A stretch of 64,000 nucleotides of DNA from Virgibacillus doumboii (GCF_902806455.1 NZ_CADCWQ010000001.1:434001-498000), one strand, 5' to 3'. Shown: positions 26,433-36,419, counted from the first letter of the stretch. Notes: a model not told the origin generated them from the letters alone. Program-made: numbers and translations.

Positions 26433-27620
26433 TTAGACTTGATCGACAACTTCCTTATATTGTTCTTCTTCAGTATAGATTGCTTTAATCAACTTTTTAC
26501 TTGAAAGTCCTTTTGAGTATTGGTTCCACTGTTCTGCAAATGAACGAATACGAATCATGTCAAAATTGTTGGTTCTAATTACATCAATTAAGTCGTCCGT
26601 TGTTCTGACAACAGGACCAGGGACAAGATGTTCATAATCTTCCCAAAAACCTCTTGTTTTTGCATACTTGTCCAAATCATAGGAAAAGAATACCATAGGT
26701 CTCTCCAATAATGAAAATTCAAATGGAATAGACGAGTAATCAGAAATTAGTATATCTGAAACTACCAATAAATGATTTATATCATGATAATTAGAAACAT
26801 TGATAACAAAATCAGGATACCTGTTCTGGTATGCTTCCTCTATTGCCGGGTGAAGACGTAGGAACAACACATATTCATCCTTGAACTCACGGTACATCTT
26901 ATCAATATTCAGTTCAATGTCAGTCTTCTTTAATTCGTTATCACGATAGGTTGGTGCATATAAAATAACTTTCTTTCCAATAATAATAGGAAAGTCTTGT
27001 GTCAAAGATTGTTCTGCTTTGTTTTTAGCTTCTTCATCAAAAAAGAAATCACTTCTTGGTATTCCGGTTCGCAATATTTGCTCATTTGAAATACCAAAGC
27101 TTTCTTTAAAAATAGTTGCCATACGTTCAGAACCAATGACAACATGATCAAACCGGCTATACACTTTTTGGAATCGTTTATATGCCCGGTGGTATCTCTT
27201 TTGAATAGAAGGGTCCTTTAGGGCAAACTTTTTAATCGCCCCAGCAGCATGCCACAACTGAATACATTGTACATTAGGTTTGAAATCGGTCACAGCTAAA
27301 AAGCCATAATAATTATCAACTATAACTTTTTGAGTGGTTGCCAGGTGATAAATGGACTGAATCCAGTCTATTATATTAACAGTCTCAAAGTTTAATATTG
27401 TCCTGTTCGATGATTCTTCAAAGCTGACCTTGCAATGGGAGGTCTTAAGAATAACAACCTGATAATCAGACTGTTTTTCAAGTTCTTTTACTGTGTACAA
27501 AATATTATCCCCAAATGAAGCAACGAATGTTGTTTTCTTCTTCTGGGGAAATAGTTTAAAAATATAAAAGAACACACGAAAAAAGGTAAGGTACACTGAG
27601 ATTATCAGTTCTCTAGCCAT
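26433..27620 (-). CDS. CDP-glycerol glycerophosphotransferase, TagB-like (copy 1)
   Basis: A 395-residue paralogue of the gene at 24775. It shares opening (ELIISVYLTFFRVFFYIFKL), QLWHAAGAIKKFALKD, RTGIPRSDFFFDEEA, LILYAPTYRDN-like segment and ITDYSSIPFEFSLLERPMVF, with a C-terminal extension of about 12 residues (EEEQYKEVVDQV). Same predicted reaction: transfer of glycerol phosphate from CDP-glycerol at the cytoplasmic membrane face, most like TagB. The 8-base overlap with tagD copy 1 couples their synthesis. The two paralogues differ enough to have diverged for some time and may use different acceptors. Confidence 0.82.
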   Translation of the reverse strand: MARELIISVYLTFFRVFFYIFKLFPQKKKTTFVASFGDNILYTVKELEKQSDYQVVILKTSHCKVSFEESSNRTILNFETVNIIDWIQSIYHLATTQKVIVDNYYGFLAVTDFKPNVQCIQLWHAAGAIKKFALKDPSIQKRYHRAYKRFQKVYSRFDHVVIGSERMATIFKESFGISNEQILRTGIPRSDFFFDEEAKNKAEQSLTQDFPIIIGKKVILYAPTYRDNELKKTDIELNIDKMYREFKDEYVLFLRLHPAIEEAYQNRYPDFVINVSNYHDINHLLVVSDILISDYSSIPFEFSLLERPMVFFSYDLDKYAKTRGFWEDYEHLVPGPVVRTTDDLIDVIRTNNFDMIRIRSFAEQWNQYSKGLSSKKLIKAIYTEEEQYKEVVDQV

Positions 27621-28011
27621 TATTCGTTTTATTCAAATCCGTTTTGATTTTAGTGGTTGATATCCCAACTGTTCTTGGCAAATAAACAACTTCACAATAT
27701 TCTTTAAGGAAGTCAAATTTACCAGTCCAGTCGTCTCCCATTACAAACACATCTATATCATGTTTTTGAACATCTTCAACTTTTTGTTCCCATGTGTACT
27801 CAGGAATTACTTCATCAACATAACGAATCGCTTCAAGAATTGCTTTACGTTGCTCAAAGCTGTAGTAAGCTTCTTTTCCTTTAAGTGCATTAAATTCATC
27901 TGCTGAAATAGCAACAACCAGGTAATCGCCCAGTTCTTTTGCGCGGCGCAATATATTAATATGACCAGTATGAAGTAAATCAAAAGTTCCGTATGTGATT
28001 ACTTTCTTCAT
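27613..28011 (-). CDS. tagD: Glycerol-3-phosphate cytidylyltransferase (copy 1)
   Basis: A 132-residue paralogue of tagD copy 2, with the same signatures (YGTFDLLHTGHINILRRAKE, MGDDWTGKFDFLKEYCEV, RTVGISTTKIK). Makes CDP-glycerol. RBS GGAGG about 10 bases before ATG, and a promoter is visible 40-70 bases upstream. The retained HxGH and RTxGISTT motifs indicate that both copies are active. Confidence 0.93.
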   Translation of the reverse strand: MKKVITYGTFDLLHTGHINILRRAKELGDYLVVAISADEFNALKGKEAYYSFEQRKAILEAIRYVDEVIPEYTWEQKVEDVQKHDIDVFVMGDDWTGKFDFLKEYCEVVYLPRTVGISTTKIKTDLNKTNNG

Positions 28012-28050
28012 CTAAGTTACCTCCATCTGATGATGTGATATTTTTATAAT

Positions 28051-28079
28051 ACTATATTGATTTTACATTAGCTTTACAA
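28051..28079 (-). promoter_or_regulatory. Candidate sigma-A promoter of tagD copy 1
   Basis: Minus strand TTGTAA, 17-bp spacer, TATAGT, about 40 bases upstream of the start codon. Confidence 0.45.
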
Positions 28080-28165
28080 ATACTTCTCAGTTTCTTAATA
28101 ATCACTGACATAAATTATACTATGAAACTGCAAAAATATAAAGCTACAATTTTTGCTAATTAAAA

Positions 28166-28199
28166 AACACCAAACGCTAGATAACTAGCATTTGGTGTT
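28166..28199 (-). terminator. Terminator of the autolysin gene
   Basis: A 15-bp stem with one mismatch (AACACCAAATGCTAG against its complement) and a TTAT loop, followed by T5 on the minus strand. Confidence 0.85.
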
Positions 28200-28223
28200 G
28201 GAAAAAATAAAGATTACTTAAGG

Positions 28224-30800
28224 TTATTTAATTTCTTGAATATAACTTCCGTCTTTCCCATCACTAACCCAAGCTTTCTTTCCGTTGTAATAGACTTGGT
28301 ACCATTCGTTATTTGTAACATAGTTGTTATTGTTGTCTATAACAGCTTTCATGAAAATGTTACTTACTTGCCCCAAGGTATTACCACCTGGAGTTTCACG
28401 GACATTTAAGTTAGTAGCTGTGATCTGAAGTAAATTTTGTATCTCTACATAGTCACCGTGAACCCAACCGGTATTATCATCATACCTAACTTTATTCCAA
28501 GCACCATTAGTACTAATTACTTCAATTGTAGATCCGTTTGGTATACTACCAATGATAGAACCATCTGGTTTTTTTCTAAGGTTAAGATTATCGTTTCCAG
28601 TATCAGTAAGACCAAATACGCCACTTGGATAACCCTTGTCGAGTTCTGGCTTAACCACATTCATTGTTTTGCTCACACTGTTACTAGTTACTTGAGCCTG
28701 TACTTTAGATGAATTCAACTTATTTATATAATCACCATGAGCCCATCCAAATTTACCATTATATTTAACATTGTACCATTCACCATCAGTACCAATTATT
28801 TTGACTGTGGAACCGTCTGGTATTTTGCCAATAATAGTACCATTAGGGCTATTTCTTAAGTTCAGATTTTCATTTCCAGAGTCTGTAACACCAAATGTAC
28901 CACTCGAATCTGGTTGACTACTAAATTGGGGTACATCATAAACTAGTGTGTAATTATTTATTAAATCGTAAATTTCACTTATTCTACTGGTTTGTGCAAC
29001 CGCCCAGGCAACGTGTGTGGCATATTGGTGCGTCCCGGGATTAGCTGGATTCCAACGCATTTTATACAACGTATCTTGCCCTTTTTGTATATAATAAGTT
29101 GAAACTCCACTGGCTCCACCTAATATAGCTGCTGATGGAGTAAACCAACCCTTCTCGAAAGCGTATTTTGCTCCGCATTCAAGTGGACATTCATCACGTG
29201 CACCATAGCCATACATATTATAAACAGTATGAACAGCATTTTTTGGGTTTACTACATTTCCACTTCCATCAACTGGTACTCCTGCAGCCAATGTAGATGT
29301 CCCATTAGCTGTTTCATGTAGGGTGTGGGCAATTAAGTAAGCTTCATTAATATTATATCTTCTTCCAGCATCAATAAACGCTTGTCCTGTTCCCTCTAGT
29401 GAACCTTTACCTTTAAGTATATTCCTATTAATCTCTTTCGCATTTAACCCAGCAGATTGGGAGAGATCCAGAAATTGAAAATAAGCATCTGTATTTTCGG
29501 TAAAATTAGACGGATTAGCATAATACTCTACTTGTTCGCGAGTAGCTGGTATAGTCCCCGCACCATTAGCCTTAGGTGTTTTAGTCATTTGGATATCTAC
29601 CATTGTCTCAAATGTATAGTTGTACTTTGTAACGTTTGTTACATCACCAATTGTTACATCAGCCCGATTAATATAAATGGTTTTACGAATACCATCTACG
29701 TACACAAAACCTTGATACCAATTTGGTGAGAATGTATCAAAATATAGTATACTGCCTTCACTGTAATCTTTCACAACGCGTGAGTTTCTGGAAGCCCTGG
29801 AATAAACGTTAGTAGGATTTGCTATTGCGCGACCTTTCAAAGCTTCTTGTTTATCATAAATACCTTCAACATGGTTATTGTGAATGTAACCGGTTCTACG
29901 CTTTCCGTTCACATAAACAAGTGCTTCATACCAATTACTAGTAAAGGTCTTATAATAAAGGATTGAGCCTTGACTATAACTTTTTAGTTTGCCAGAATGT
30001 GTAGAAGCCCTTGAATAGACAGCTGTTGGACTTTTTAACCCAATTCCTTTTAAAACCTTTTGATTATCAACGATTTCTTCCACATGTGACTTATGAATAT
30101 ATCCGGTAGTAGGATTGCCATCCACATAAACAAGTGCTTCATACCAGCTGTTTGTAAAGGTTTTGTAATAAAGCACAGAACCTTGACCATAGGTTTTAAG
30201 TTTACTAGAATTGGTTGAAGCTTTTGAATAGACAGCTGTTGGACTTTTCAATCCGATTCCTTTTAAAACCTTCTGGTCATTTATTATATTATCCACATGT
30301 GATTTGTTAATATATCCTGTTTTTCTGTCTCCATTCACATAAACTATAGCTTCATACCAACCACTTGTATAAGTTTTATAGTAAAGAATTGAGCCTTGAT
30401 CATAGGATTTTAGTTTACCTGAATTTGTAGTTGCTTCAGAGTATACGGATGTAGGATTTTTATTTCCGACTCCCTTTATAACCTTTTGATTTTTAACAGA
30501 ATTTTCTACATCGGACTTGTGAATATATCCGTTCTGACTTTTTCCATTCACATAAACTATAGCACGATACCAATTGGATGAATGAGGCATGTATAATAGT
30601 ATAGATCCTTTTCTATAGGATTTTATAACATCTGACCTTGAAGTATTACTATAAACATTTGTAGGATCCTTTAATGCCACACCCTCATAAACAGTAGCTG
30701 CCTGAACTGTATTGTTATTCATTGGAAAGGCTACTAAGGATAAGACTAAGCCTAAAAGACAACTAATTAGTAAAAACTTTCTTAGGTGATATTTTTCCAA
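28224..30800 (-). CDS. Secreted N-acetylglucosaminidase autolysin with five N-terminal wall-binding repeats and three SH3b domains
   Basis: An 858-residue exported peptidoglycan hydrolase. Signal peptide 1-35 (cleavage after TVQA). Five repeats of about 68 residues follow (35-385), each with a core like KSPTAVYSKASTNSSKLKTY, then YYKTFTSNWYEALVYV and GYIHKSHVE. The glucosaminidase domain spans about 440-645, with the probable catalytic Glu496 in IAHTLHETANGTSTLA. Three bacterial SH3 domains end the protein (about 655-858), each with NLNLR or NLNVR. It resembles LytD/LytG-type enzymes cleaving the GlcNAc-MurNAc backbone. Start is TTG after GGAGG. Encoded inside the WTA region, whose polymers control such enzymes. 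Confidence 0.87.
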   Translation of the reverse strand: MEKYHLRKFLLISCLLGLVLSLVAFPMNNNTVQAATVYEGVALKDPTNVYSNTSRSDVIKSYRKGSILLYMPHSSNWYRAIVYVNGKSQNGYIHKSDVENSVKNQKVIKGVGNKNPTSVYSEATTNSGKLKSYDQGSILYYKTYTSGWYEAIVYVNGDRKTGYINKSHVDNIINDQKVLKGIGLKSPTAVYSKASTNSSKLKTYGQGSVLYYKTFTNSWYEALVYVDGNPTTGYIHKSHVEEIVDNQKVLKGIGLKSPTAVYSRASTHSGKLKSYSQGSILYYKTFTSNWYEALVYVNGKRRTGYIHNNHVEGIYDKQEALKGRAIANPTNVYSRASRNSRVVKDYSEGSILYFDTFSPNWYQGFVYVDGIRKTIYINRADVTIGDVTNVTKYNYTFETMVDIQMTKTPKANGAGTIPATREQVEYYANPSNFTENTDAYFQFLDLSQSAGLNAKEINRNILKGKGSLEGTGQAFIDAGRRYNINEAYLIAHTLHETANGTSTLAAGVPVDGSGNVVNPKNAVHTVYNMYGYGARDECPLECGAKYAFEKGWFTPSAAILGGASGVSTYYIQKGQDTLYKMRWNPANPGTHQYATHVAWAVAQTSRISEIYDLINNYTLVYDVPQFSSQPDSSGTFGVTDSGNENLNLRNSPNGTIIGKIPDGSTVKIIGTDGEWYNVKYNGKFGWAHGDYINKLNSSKVQAQVTSNSVSKTMNVVKPELDKGYPSGVFGLTDTGNDNLNLRKKPDGSIIGSIPNGSTIEVISTNGAWNKVRYDDNTGWVHGDYVEIQNLLQITATNLNVRETPGGNTLGQVSNIFMKAVIDNNNNYVTNNEWYQVYYNGKKAWVSDGKDGSYIQEIK

Positions 30801-30884
30801 TTTAATGTTGTTCCTCCTTTCAATAATTTTTAACTTGTTATCAACAGATCGTTAGATTCTCCTAACAAACTACTGAATGTTTAT

Positions 30885-30913
30885 ATTATCGCAGGAAATA
30901 ACAAAAATGTTAA
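30885..30913 (-). promoter_or_regulatory. Candidate sigma-A promoter of the autolysin gene
   Basis: Minus strand TTAACA, 17-bp spacer, GATAAT, about 85 bases upstream of the start. The 30801-31065 divergent gap otherwise shows only AT-rich sequence. Confidence 0.45.
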
Positions 30914-31065
30914 GAGAATGTTGTAAAATAAAATATATTTTATAATATATCGTTCTTTTTTCATGGTTATTGTAGAAATTTGTAGTAAATTATCAAAAAA
31001 ACTTTTTAATATATAACTAGTTTGGTAATATTACAATGTAATTATTTTAATTTAAGGAGTTTTAT

Positions 31066-32264
31066 ATGATAAGCAATAATCAGTCCTTTAACAATAAATC
31101 AATTTTTTAATTCAATTATTTATTTTGCTTATTTTAAATACGATGATTCGGACACAATTTGATGTCTTGAATGACATCGGAAATATAAGTATAAATCTCA
31201 CCTTGATTTTTATGTTTGTTTTTTTAGTTAAAAGTTTTTTAGAGGGAAGTAATTTTGATTTTCAGTTGCTGAATGTTTACATTGCAGTTTTCTTGCTTAT
31301 CTTAATTTATAGTATCAGTTTTATAATTAGTGATAATGCTGATAGTCTATATTTTACAAAATTAATATTATTATTCTTATTTATTTTAGGATCTATGAAA
31401 ATCCAATGGAAACCTGGACATATTAAAGCTATAGCCTATTTATTGGGAATCGTGTTATTATTTTTATTCATTCATTGGGTAAAAATGGACTTTCCTAGTT
31501 ACAAATTTAAAAGTATATTTAGAAACCCTAATTATCTCGCAGTATTTTTATTTTGTATGCTTTATTTTAAAATTATTGCGATTAAGTATGGAAGCAATCT
31601 GGAACGCTTATATTTTTCCTTTTTAATTCTATTAAACCTAGTGTTGATATATAATACGAGTAGTAGATCCGTTGTGGTGGCTATAGGGGTAATTCTTATA
31701 ACGTGGATAATTTTAAGGCAATTCACCCGTATTTATCCATATTTACTTCATATTATAGTTACACTAAATATTATATTTATAATTTTGTATGTTAGGTTAA
31801 AGGACACTAGTATTGGAATATTCCTCGATAATATAAGCCGTACGTTATTTAATAAGTCATTTTTTTCTGGTAGAAGTGATTTATGGGAAGGGGTATTGCA
31901 AGCGGGTGTTGAAAAACCGGTTATGGGCTACGGAGTAGGCATTAATGCCAGTGACGTTACTGAAATTAAATTAACTGCGCATAATCAATATTTACAAACA
32001 TTCTTGGAAGTTGGATTAATTGGCTTTGCTGTCTTTGTATTTTTGTTATTTTGTATTTGGAAACTATTAATTAGAAGGTTAGATAATTTCACGGCTAAAT
32101 GGTCAGCTTGTTTCTTTTTAGGGATATTAGTCTATGAAAACTTTGAATTAACACTGTTTCAAAATAATTACTCAATAGCATTTTTTCAGTGGCTGATTAT
32201 AACTATAGGTATTACTTTCAGTTATAAAACTGAACAAAATAATACAGACGGTGTTTCTCGCTAA
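31066..32264 (+). CDS. O-antigen ligase family membrane protein with apparent 5' frameshift
   Basis: About 10 membrane helices and the extracytoplasmic motif FFSGRSDLWEGVLQAGVEKP, then GYGVGINASD and AHNQYLQTFLEVGLIG, typical of Wzy/WaaL-type proteins. The best start is ATG 31066 after TAAGGAG, but that frame stops after 14 codons (MISNNQSFNNKSIF) at a T6 run. One extra T, or a -1 slip at TTT-TAA, would join it directly to the downstream frame (LIQLFILLILNTMIRTQFDV) and complete the first helix. Without that, translation must begin at TTG 31125, which has no RBS (379 residues). It probably polymerises or ligates a surface glycan. Confidence 0.68.
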
Positions 32265-32281
32265 GAGATACCGTCTGTATT
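32241..32281. terminator. Terminator overlapping the ligase gene 3' end
   Basis: A 12-bp perfect stem AATACAGACGGT/ACCGTCTGTATT with further pairing inside. It spans the ligase stop codon and serves the convergent pair. Confidence 0.75.
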
Positions 32282-32297
32282 TAGTTTAGATTATGGA

Positions 32298-34709
32298 TTA
32301 GACTCTTTTATTTATGATTGCATCAAAAATTCTCTTATTATTATTGTTATCAGTATAGGAAAAAACAAGATTCTTTCGTTTTTTTACTGCAGGTGCTTCT
32401 GTAAAATCATTGGTAATATACTTTTCAATAGAATCAATAAGCATTTCTTTATCATTACATATGTCACCGAGAAATGTTTCATTAATAGGCCTCAGAATTC
32501 CATTTTTAAAGAATCGATCAAAATCAAAATGATAAAAGAGGACTGGTTTCCTCATATAGTTAAAATCGAAAGAAACTGAGGAATAATCAGTTATTAGTAA
32601 ATTATTATTAATTAGTAGGTCTTGGACATTTGATTGACCGAATTTGATGATACTAGTATGGTCTGATTTAAGTTCTTGAAAATATTGAATATATGGTTGC
32701 ATTCGATAGTGCACATAGAAGTCCAGTTTTATATTGTTTTCCTCTAATATAGCGGATAGTCGTTCATCTACCAATAATTCTCTATATCTATTGAAATATT
32801 CAGAGTCAAGGAATTCGTTTTCTTTTATCCAATCTCTCCAAGTAGGAATTATTATAATTGACCTTTCAGTCTGATGACTTTTCTTTAACTGATCGAAACG
32901 GGATAGACCTGTAATTTTCACTTCATCTAGGTTATAGCCCATTTGTTTAGTTACAAGTTCAAATTCAGGGGTTGAGCTGACACAAAATAAATTAAAAGGG
33001 TATTGGTAATGTTTCTTATAATAGTCGACTTTTTTCCGTCCAAGTACACCGTGTTGTAAAAACACTCGTGAATTTTCCTGATAGTTAAACCAATCAATGC
33101 CTCTTGTTGGCAAAATGTATTCCAAATCATGGGATCCTATGAAAGTTTTTGCAATAGCAGCAATTCTAAAGTGTTTCATTGAGCCGAATGTAATCACATT
33201 TCCCAGGCCGCTTAGATTTTTCATATCTGGGGAATTTTCTTTTACAACATAATATATATCTTTTTCAGGAAAATTTTCTCTACAATATTTAAAAAAATGA
33301 AATCCTGTATCCTGTGCTGTATCTGGTCTTTCTCCAATCAACCATACATCTTTATTAGCGTTAATTTTTCTATCATAAGTTTGTCCATATTTAAGGTATA
33401 ACATTTTACTTAAAGAGTAAGCATAAGTTTCCAGTTTAAAGTTCCCTCCTGGAGTGTAAAGTAAAAAACTCCGCATGCTTTTTTTATTATACATTAATGA
33501 GTTAGTATCAAGTGGGTCATCGACTAAATAACTATATTCTTTACAACCTAAACCTCTCTCTTTAATTTGATCCCCATATATAAGTTGGATATAAAAATCA
33601 AAGACTTCCATTTGAGTGCCCTGGAGAGAGAAAATCTCTTTTAGAGGAATACTAATATCAAAACCGGAATACCTGTAATCGTCTTCAATTAAATCAGGAA
33701 TCTCTATATTATCAATAGCAAACTTAATTTCCTTTCCAGAATTTCTCTTTTTTACTATAATATTACGCTGCAAGCTTTTTGGAGTATTAAAATTAACAAG
33801 ATTATAGTAGGCAAACCCCTTAAAGTTAACGTTCTTGTCGTTGATTGAATAAGAAAGAACATTTCTATTTATTTTTAAACCAGTTAGTGAAATGGAAAGG
33901 TTGTTATTAATAGTTTGATAAAAATAAGTTTGAAAAAGTTCTGGACCATTTAATTCGATGCAAGTATTTTTTTCTAAATTTACTGAGTCATTCACCTTTA
34001 TACGAAGTAAATAGTTACTGTTATTAATTGGAACCTGTATAAATAGATCCCACCTAGTACCTGTTAGCTTTTTTGGAATGATATCATTATAATCCAAGTT
34101 AATAGTAATATAAAAAATATTATTGGGTGACTTAGTATATGAAAATGGTGTTGTGAGTTCCTTATCGGAATTTCTCTGTTTAATAATTAACCTTGCATCC
34201 GACAACCTTTTACTATCAATAAACTCACTTTCAACAAGGCCAGCTGTTAAGTTGGCTGTATGGTCATCGCTAAGACCACTTTTGAGGTTAGAGATTTTTA
34301 CAGTTGGTGTATATATTTTTGAAGAGAGTGAACCCTTTTCAGTAATATAGCATTTTACCCCAAAAGTTAAATTGTTATTATTGAATAGTAATGAACGAGT
34401 CCAATCAAAAATATTTCCATCATCAATTTTCAGCCGGTATTTTTTGTCATTATTATACAACAGAAAATAGTCCCATGTGCCCTTAGAAAATTCACTACTA
34501 TTGAAATTGATAGTAGATTCCCAGTAATTTGAACTAATCCAGTTTAAAGGGAATGTATATGTCACTTCAGTTTTCCTTTTTTTAATAAGTAGTAGTATTG
34601 TATCATTGTTGGAAATTTCCGATCTTATTATTCCTCGTATTGTTAAGGTATCGTTTTTTTGTACATCGATGAAGTTAATGGTATACGGCGAAGCTATTTT
34701 TTTCGTCAC
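32298..34709 (-). CDS. TagF-type teichoic acid glycerophosphotransferase with long N-terminal domain
   Basis: An 803-residue protein. Residues 1-420 form beta-rich repeats without catalytic motifs, resembling accessory domains of teichoic acid and capsule polymerases. The C-terminal half is the Glyphos_transf domain: VWLIGERPDTAQDTGFHFFK, SRVFLQHGVLGRKKVDYY with a conserved His, RDWIKENEF, and LLITDYSSVSFDFNYMRKPV. It would add repeated glycerol phosphate (or a related polyol phosphate) from CDP-linked donor. Start is GTG because AAAGGAGG lies 7 bases upstream; a longer frame from ATG is less likely. The QHG motif differs from the WHGT of the other polymerase, so acceptor or product may differ. 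Confidence 0.8.
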   Translation of the reverse strand: MTKKIASPYTINFIDVQKNDTLTIRGIIRSEISNNDTILLLIKKRKTEVTYTFPLNWISSNYWESTINFNSSEFSKGTWDYFLLYNNDKKYRLKIDDGNIFDWTRSLLFNNNNLTFGVKCYITEKGSLSSKIYTPTVKISNLKSGLSDDHTANLTAGLVESEFIDSKRLSDARLIIKQRNSDKELTTPFSYTKSPNNIFYITINLDYNDIIPKKLTGTRWDLFIQVPINNSNYLLRIKVNDSVNLEKNTCIELNGPELFQTYFYQTINNNLSISLTGLKINRNVLSYSINDKNVNFKGFAYYNLVNFNTPKSLQRNIIVKKRNSGKEIKFAIDNIEIPDLIEDDYRYSGFDISIPLKEIFSLQGTQMEVFDFYIQLIYGDQIKERGLGCKEYSYLVDDPLDTNSLMYNKKSMRSFLLYTPGGNFKLETYAYSLSKMLYLKYGQTYDRKINANKDVWLIGERPDTAQDTGFHFFKYCRENFPEKDIYYVVKENSPDMKNLSGLGNVITFGSMKHFRIAAIAKTFIGSHDLEYILPTRGIDWFNYQENSRVFLQHGVLGRKKVDYYKKHYQYPFNLFCVSSTPEFELVTKQMGYNLDEVKITGLSRFDQLKKSHQTERSIIIIPTWRDWIKENEFLDSEYFNRYRELLVDERLSAILEENNIKLDFYVHYRMQPYIQYFQELKSDHTSIIKFGQSNVQDLLINNNLLITDYSSVSFDFNYMRKPVLFYHFDFDRFFKNGILRPINETFLGDICNDKEMLIDSIEKYITNDFTEAPAVKKRKNLVFSYTDNNNNKRIFDAIINKRV

Positions 34710-34798
34710 ATTATTGCCTCCTTTGAACAAGCTTCAATGAATCATTTTGTGTAGATTAACTATATCAAACAGTCTAAAGTTCGTCACTTTATTAAAAA

Positions 34799-34822
34799 GA
34801 GCATCTAATTAAATAGATGCTC
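34799..34822 (-). terminator. Terminator of the arylsulfotransferase-like gene
   Basis: GAGCATCTA, loop, TAGATGCTC: a perfect 9-bp stem followed on the minus strand by T5. Confidence 0.75.
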
Positions 34823-34853
34823 AAATTTAATAATCCAACTTTAATAAATGGCT

Positions 34854-36419
34854 TTACTGTTTAAATTTATATGCCCGATAACTAATGAGGTCCTCATCAT
34901 GTGGATAAAAGGTAAATAAAGCTTCGCCTGTAGAGAAGTTCAGTTCTGTAAAGTGGGCTTCGTTATTATCACCGCTTCCCCAGCCAATTAAAATAGTGTC
35001 TTTAGCCTCGTTAATCATTTGAACTGATCCACGCGTTTTAGAAAACTCTCCAGTTTCATATTCCTCGTAATTTTCTACTTCCTTATTTTCTTCATCCAAT
35101 TTAATCTTTACAATAGAAGTTTCCGCCTCTTTATCGCGTAAAGGATCATCTTCATCAACTATTGGGTATGGTGCTGCGGGCAAAATATTACCATTGTTGA
35201 AGAATAATATTGTACCATCACTCAGAAATGATAATTTATGCTGGCGGCTGAACAATTGCTCCTCAGTTAATCCAAATTGATCACCTTTACCACCGAGAGT
35301 CCACATTATCTCTCCGGTTTCACGATTAAGTTTAACTATAGAGCTTAAGTTCCGAAAAGAGACTATAAGATTACCATCATCTGGATCTATTGCTAATGAG
35401 TTGTAATGCATGTAATCTGCATACCTGGAATGTGTATTAGTAAAATCATTATGCTCAGTACTTAATCCATATAATTTTTGATGCTCTGTGCTTTTCCATT
35501 CCCAGACAACCTCATTATCTTTAATTTCCTGTAAATATGTTGCTATAACTCTTGTTCCAAATTGGTTTTGTTTAATGTCAGAAGGGATATTATTAACTTC
35601 TTCAGGATAATAAGAACTAATAATATAATGGCCAAGCTCAATAAATACAAATTCGTGACTTTCTAAAGGATTTGTTGAAACAAGATTGGTAGATTTAATT
35701 GATTCCACTTCATCGACGACATTATAATCGGCATCCATTACTACTGCTTTTGTAGGATGGTAGCCAATTCCGGGAACTTTTTCGTGGCCATTGTTTCTTA
35801 CAAGGTAACTATAATATATTTCGCCTTCATCTGTTTTATTTAATTTGAAGTCAAATGAAAAGGCTGTACCTACATTTTTATAATAAACTATTTGACCATT
35901 TGTACTTAGTTTTACAATGTAGTCACCGTAAGAAAAATAGTAGAAACCATCTGAAGCTCCATTATTCTCATATTCATAGTCAGACAAAAAGTCCGGAAGA
36001 GTTTTTATCTGGTAATCCGTACCATCCACTGTAAGAGTAATATAGTTGTCTTCACTAATAGAATTAAGTTCTAATTCGTATTTATCCTTACCAGTTACGT
36101 CATGACCATTTATTTGAACGTTATGATCTGATAACGTCCTAAGGTCAATAACATTACTTGCCTCAGTTGTTAATGATTTAATTTCATATTCCTTCTCTGA
36201 ATTCTCTAAGTCTATTTCAGGCAGAGGAATCCAATTGTAATCCTTAGGAAACGAGTTCTCTCCACTGTTATTCGTATCCTGCTGATTATTTGTTTTGTCG
36301 GTTGTGACTGACTGAGCCTGTTGAGAACCTGAATCGGTGACATAATACGTAACAGCGGCTACTAATAACGTGTAAAGTATTATGCCAATAACAGCAATTA
36401 TTCGTTTATTGACTTTCAT
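34854..36419 (-). CDS. Membrane-anchored arylsulfotransferase (ASST)-family protein
   Basis: A 521-residue protein with one N-terminal membrane anchor (RIIAVIGIILYTLLVAAVTY), a Gln/Thr/Asn linker, a beta domain (about 70-140) and a six-bladed propeller. ASST signatures: RYADYMHYNSLAIDP (His338, Asn340), SFRNLSSIVKLNRETGEIMW (Arg356) and FSRQHKLSF with His394, which lines up with the sulfated catalytic His of E. coli ASST. Known members move sulfate between phenolic compounds without PAPS. Extracellular location and its place among teichoic acid genes suggest an acceptor in the wall; that is inference. Single-gene unit. Confidence 0.8.
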   Translation of the reverse strand: MKVNKRIIAVIGIILYTLLVAAVTYYVTDSGSQQAQSVTTDKTNNQQDTNNSGENSFPKDYNWIPLPEIDLENSEKEYEIKSLTTEASNVIDLRTLSDHNVQINGHDVTGKDKYELELNSISEDNYITLTVDGTDYQIKTLPDFLSDYEYENNGASDGFYYFSYGDYIVKLSTNGQIVYYKNVGTAFSFDFKLNKTDEGEIYYSYLVRNNGHEKVPGIGYHPTKAVVMDADYNVVDEVESIKSTNLVSTNPLESHEFVFIELGHYIISSYYPEEVNNIPSDIKQNQFGTRVIATYLQEIKDNEVVWEWKSTEHQKLYGLSTEHNDFTNTHSRYADYMHYNSLAIDPDDGNLIVSFRNLSSIVKLNRETGEIMWTLGGKGDQFGLTEEQLFSRQHKLSFLSDGTILFFNNGNILPAAPYPIVDEDDPLRDKEAETSIVKIKLDEENKEVENYEEYETGEFSKTRGSVQMINEAKDTILIGWGSGDNNEAHFTELNFSTGEALFTFYPHDEDLISYRAYKFKQ

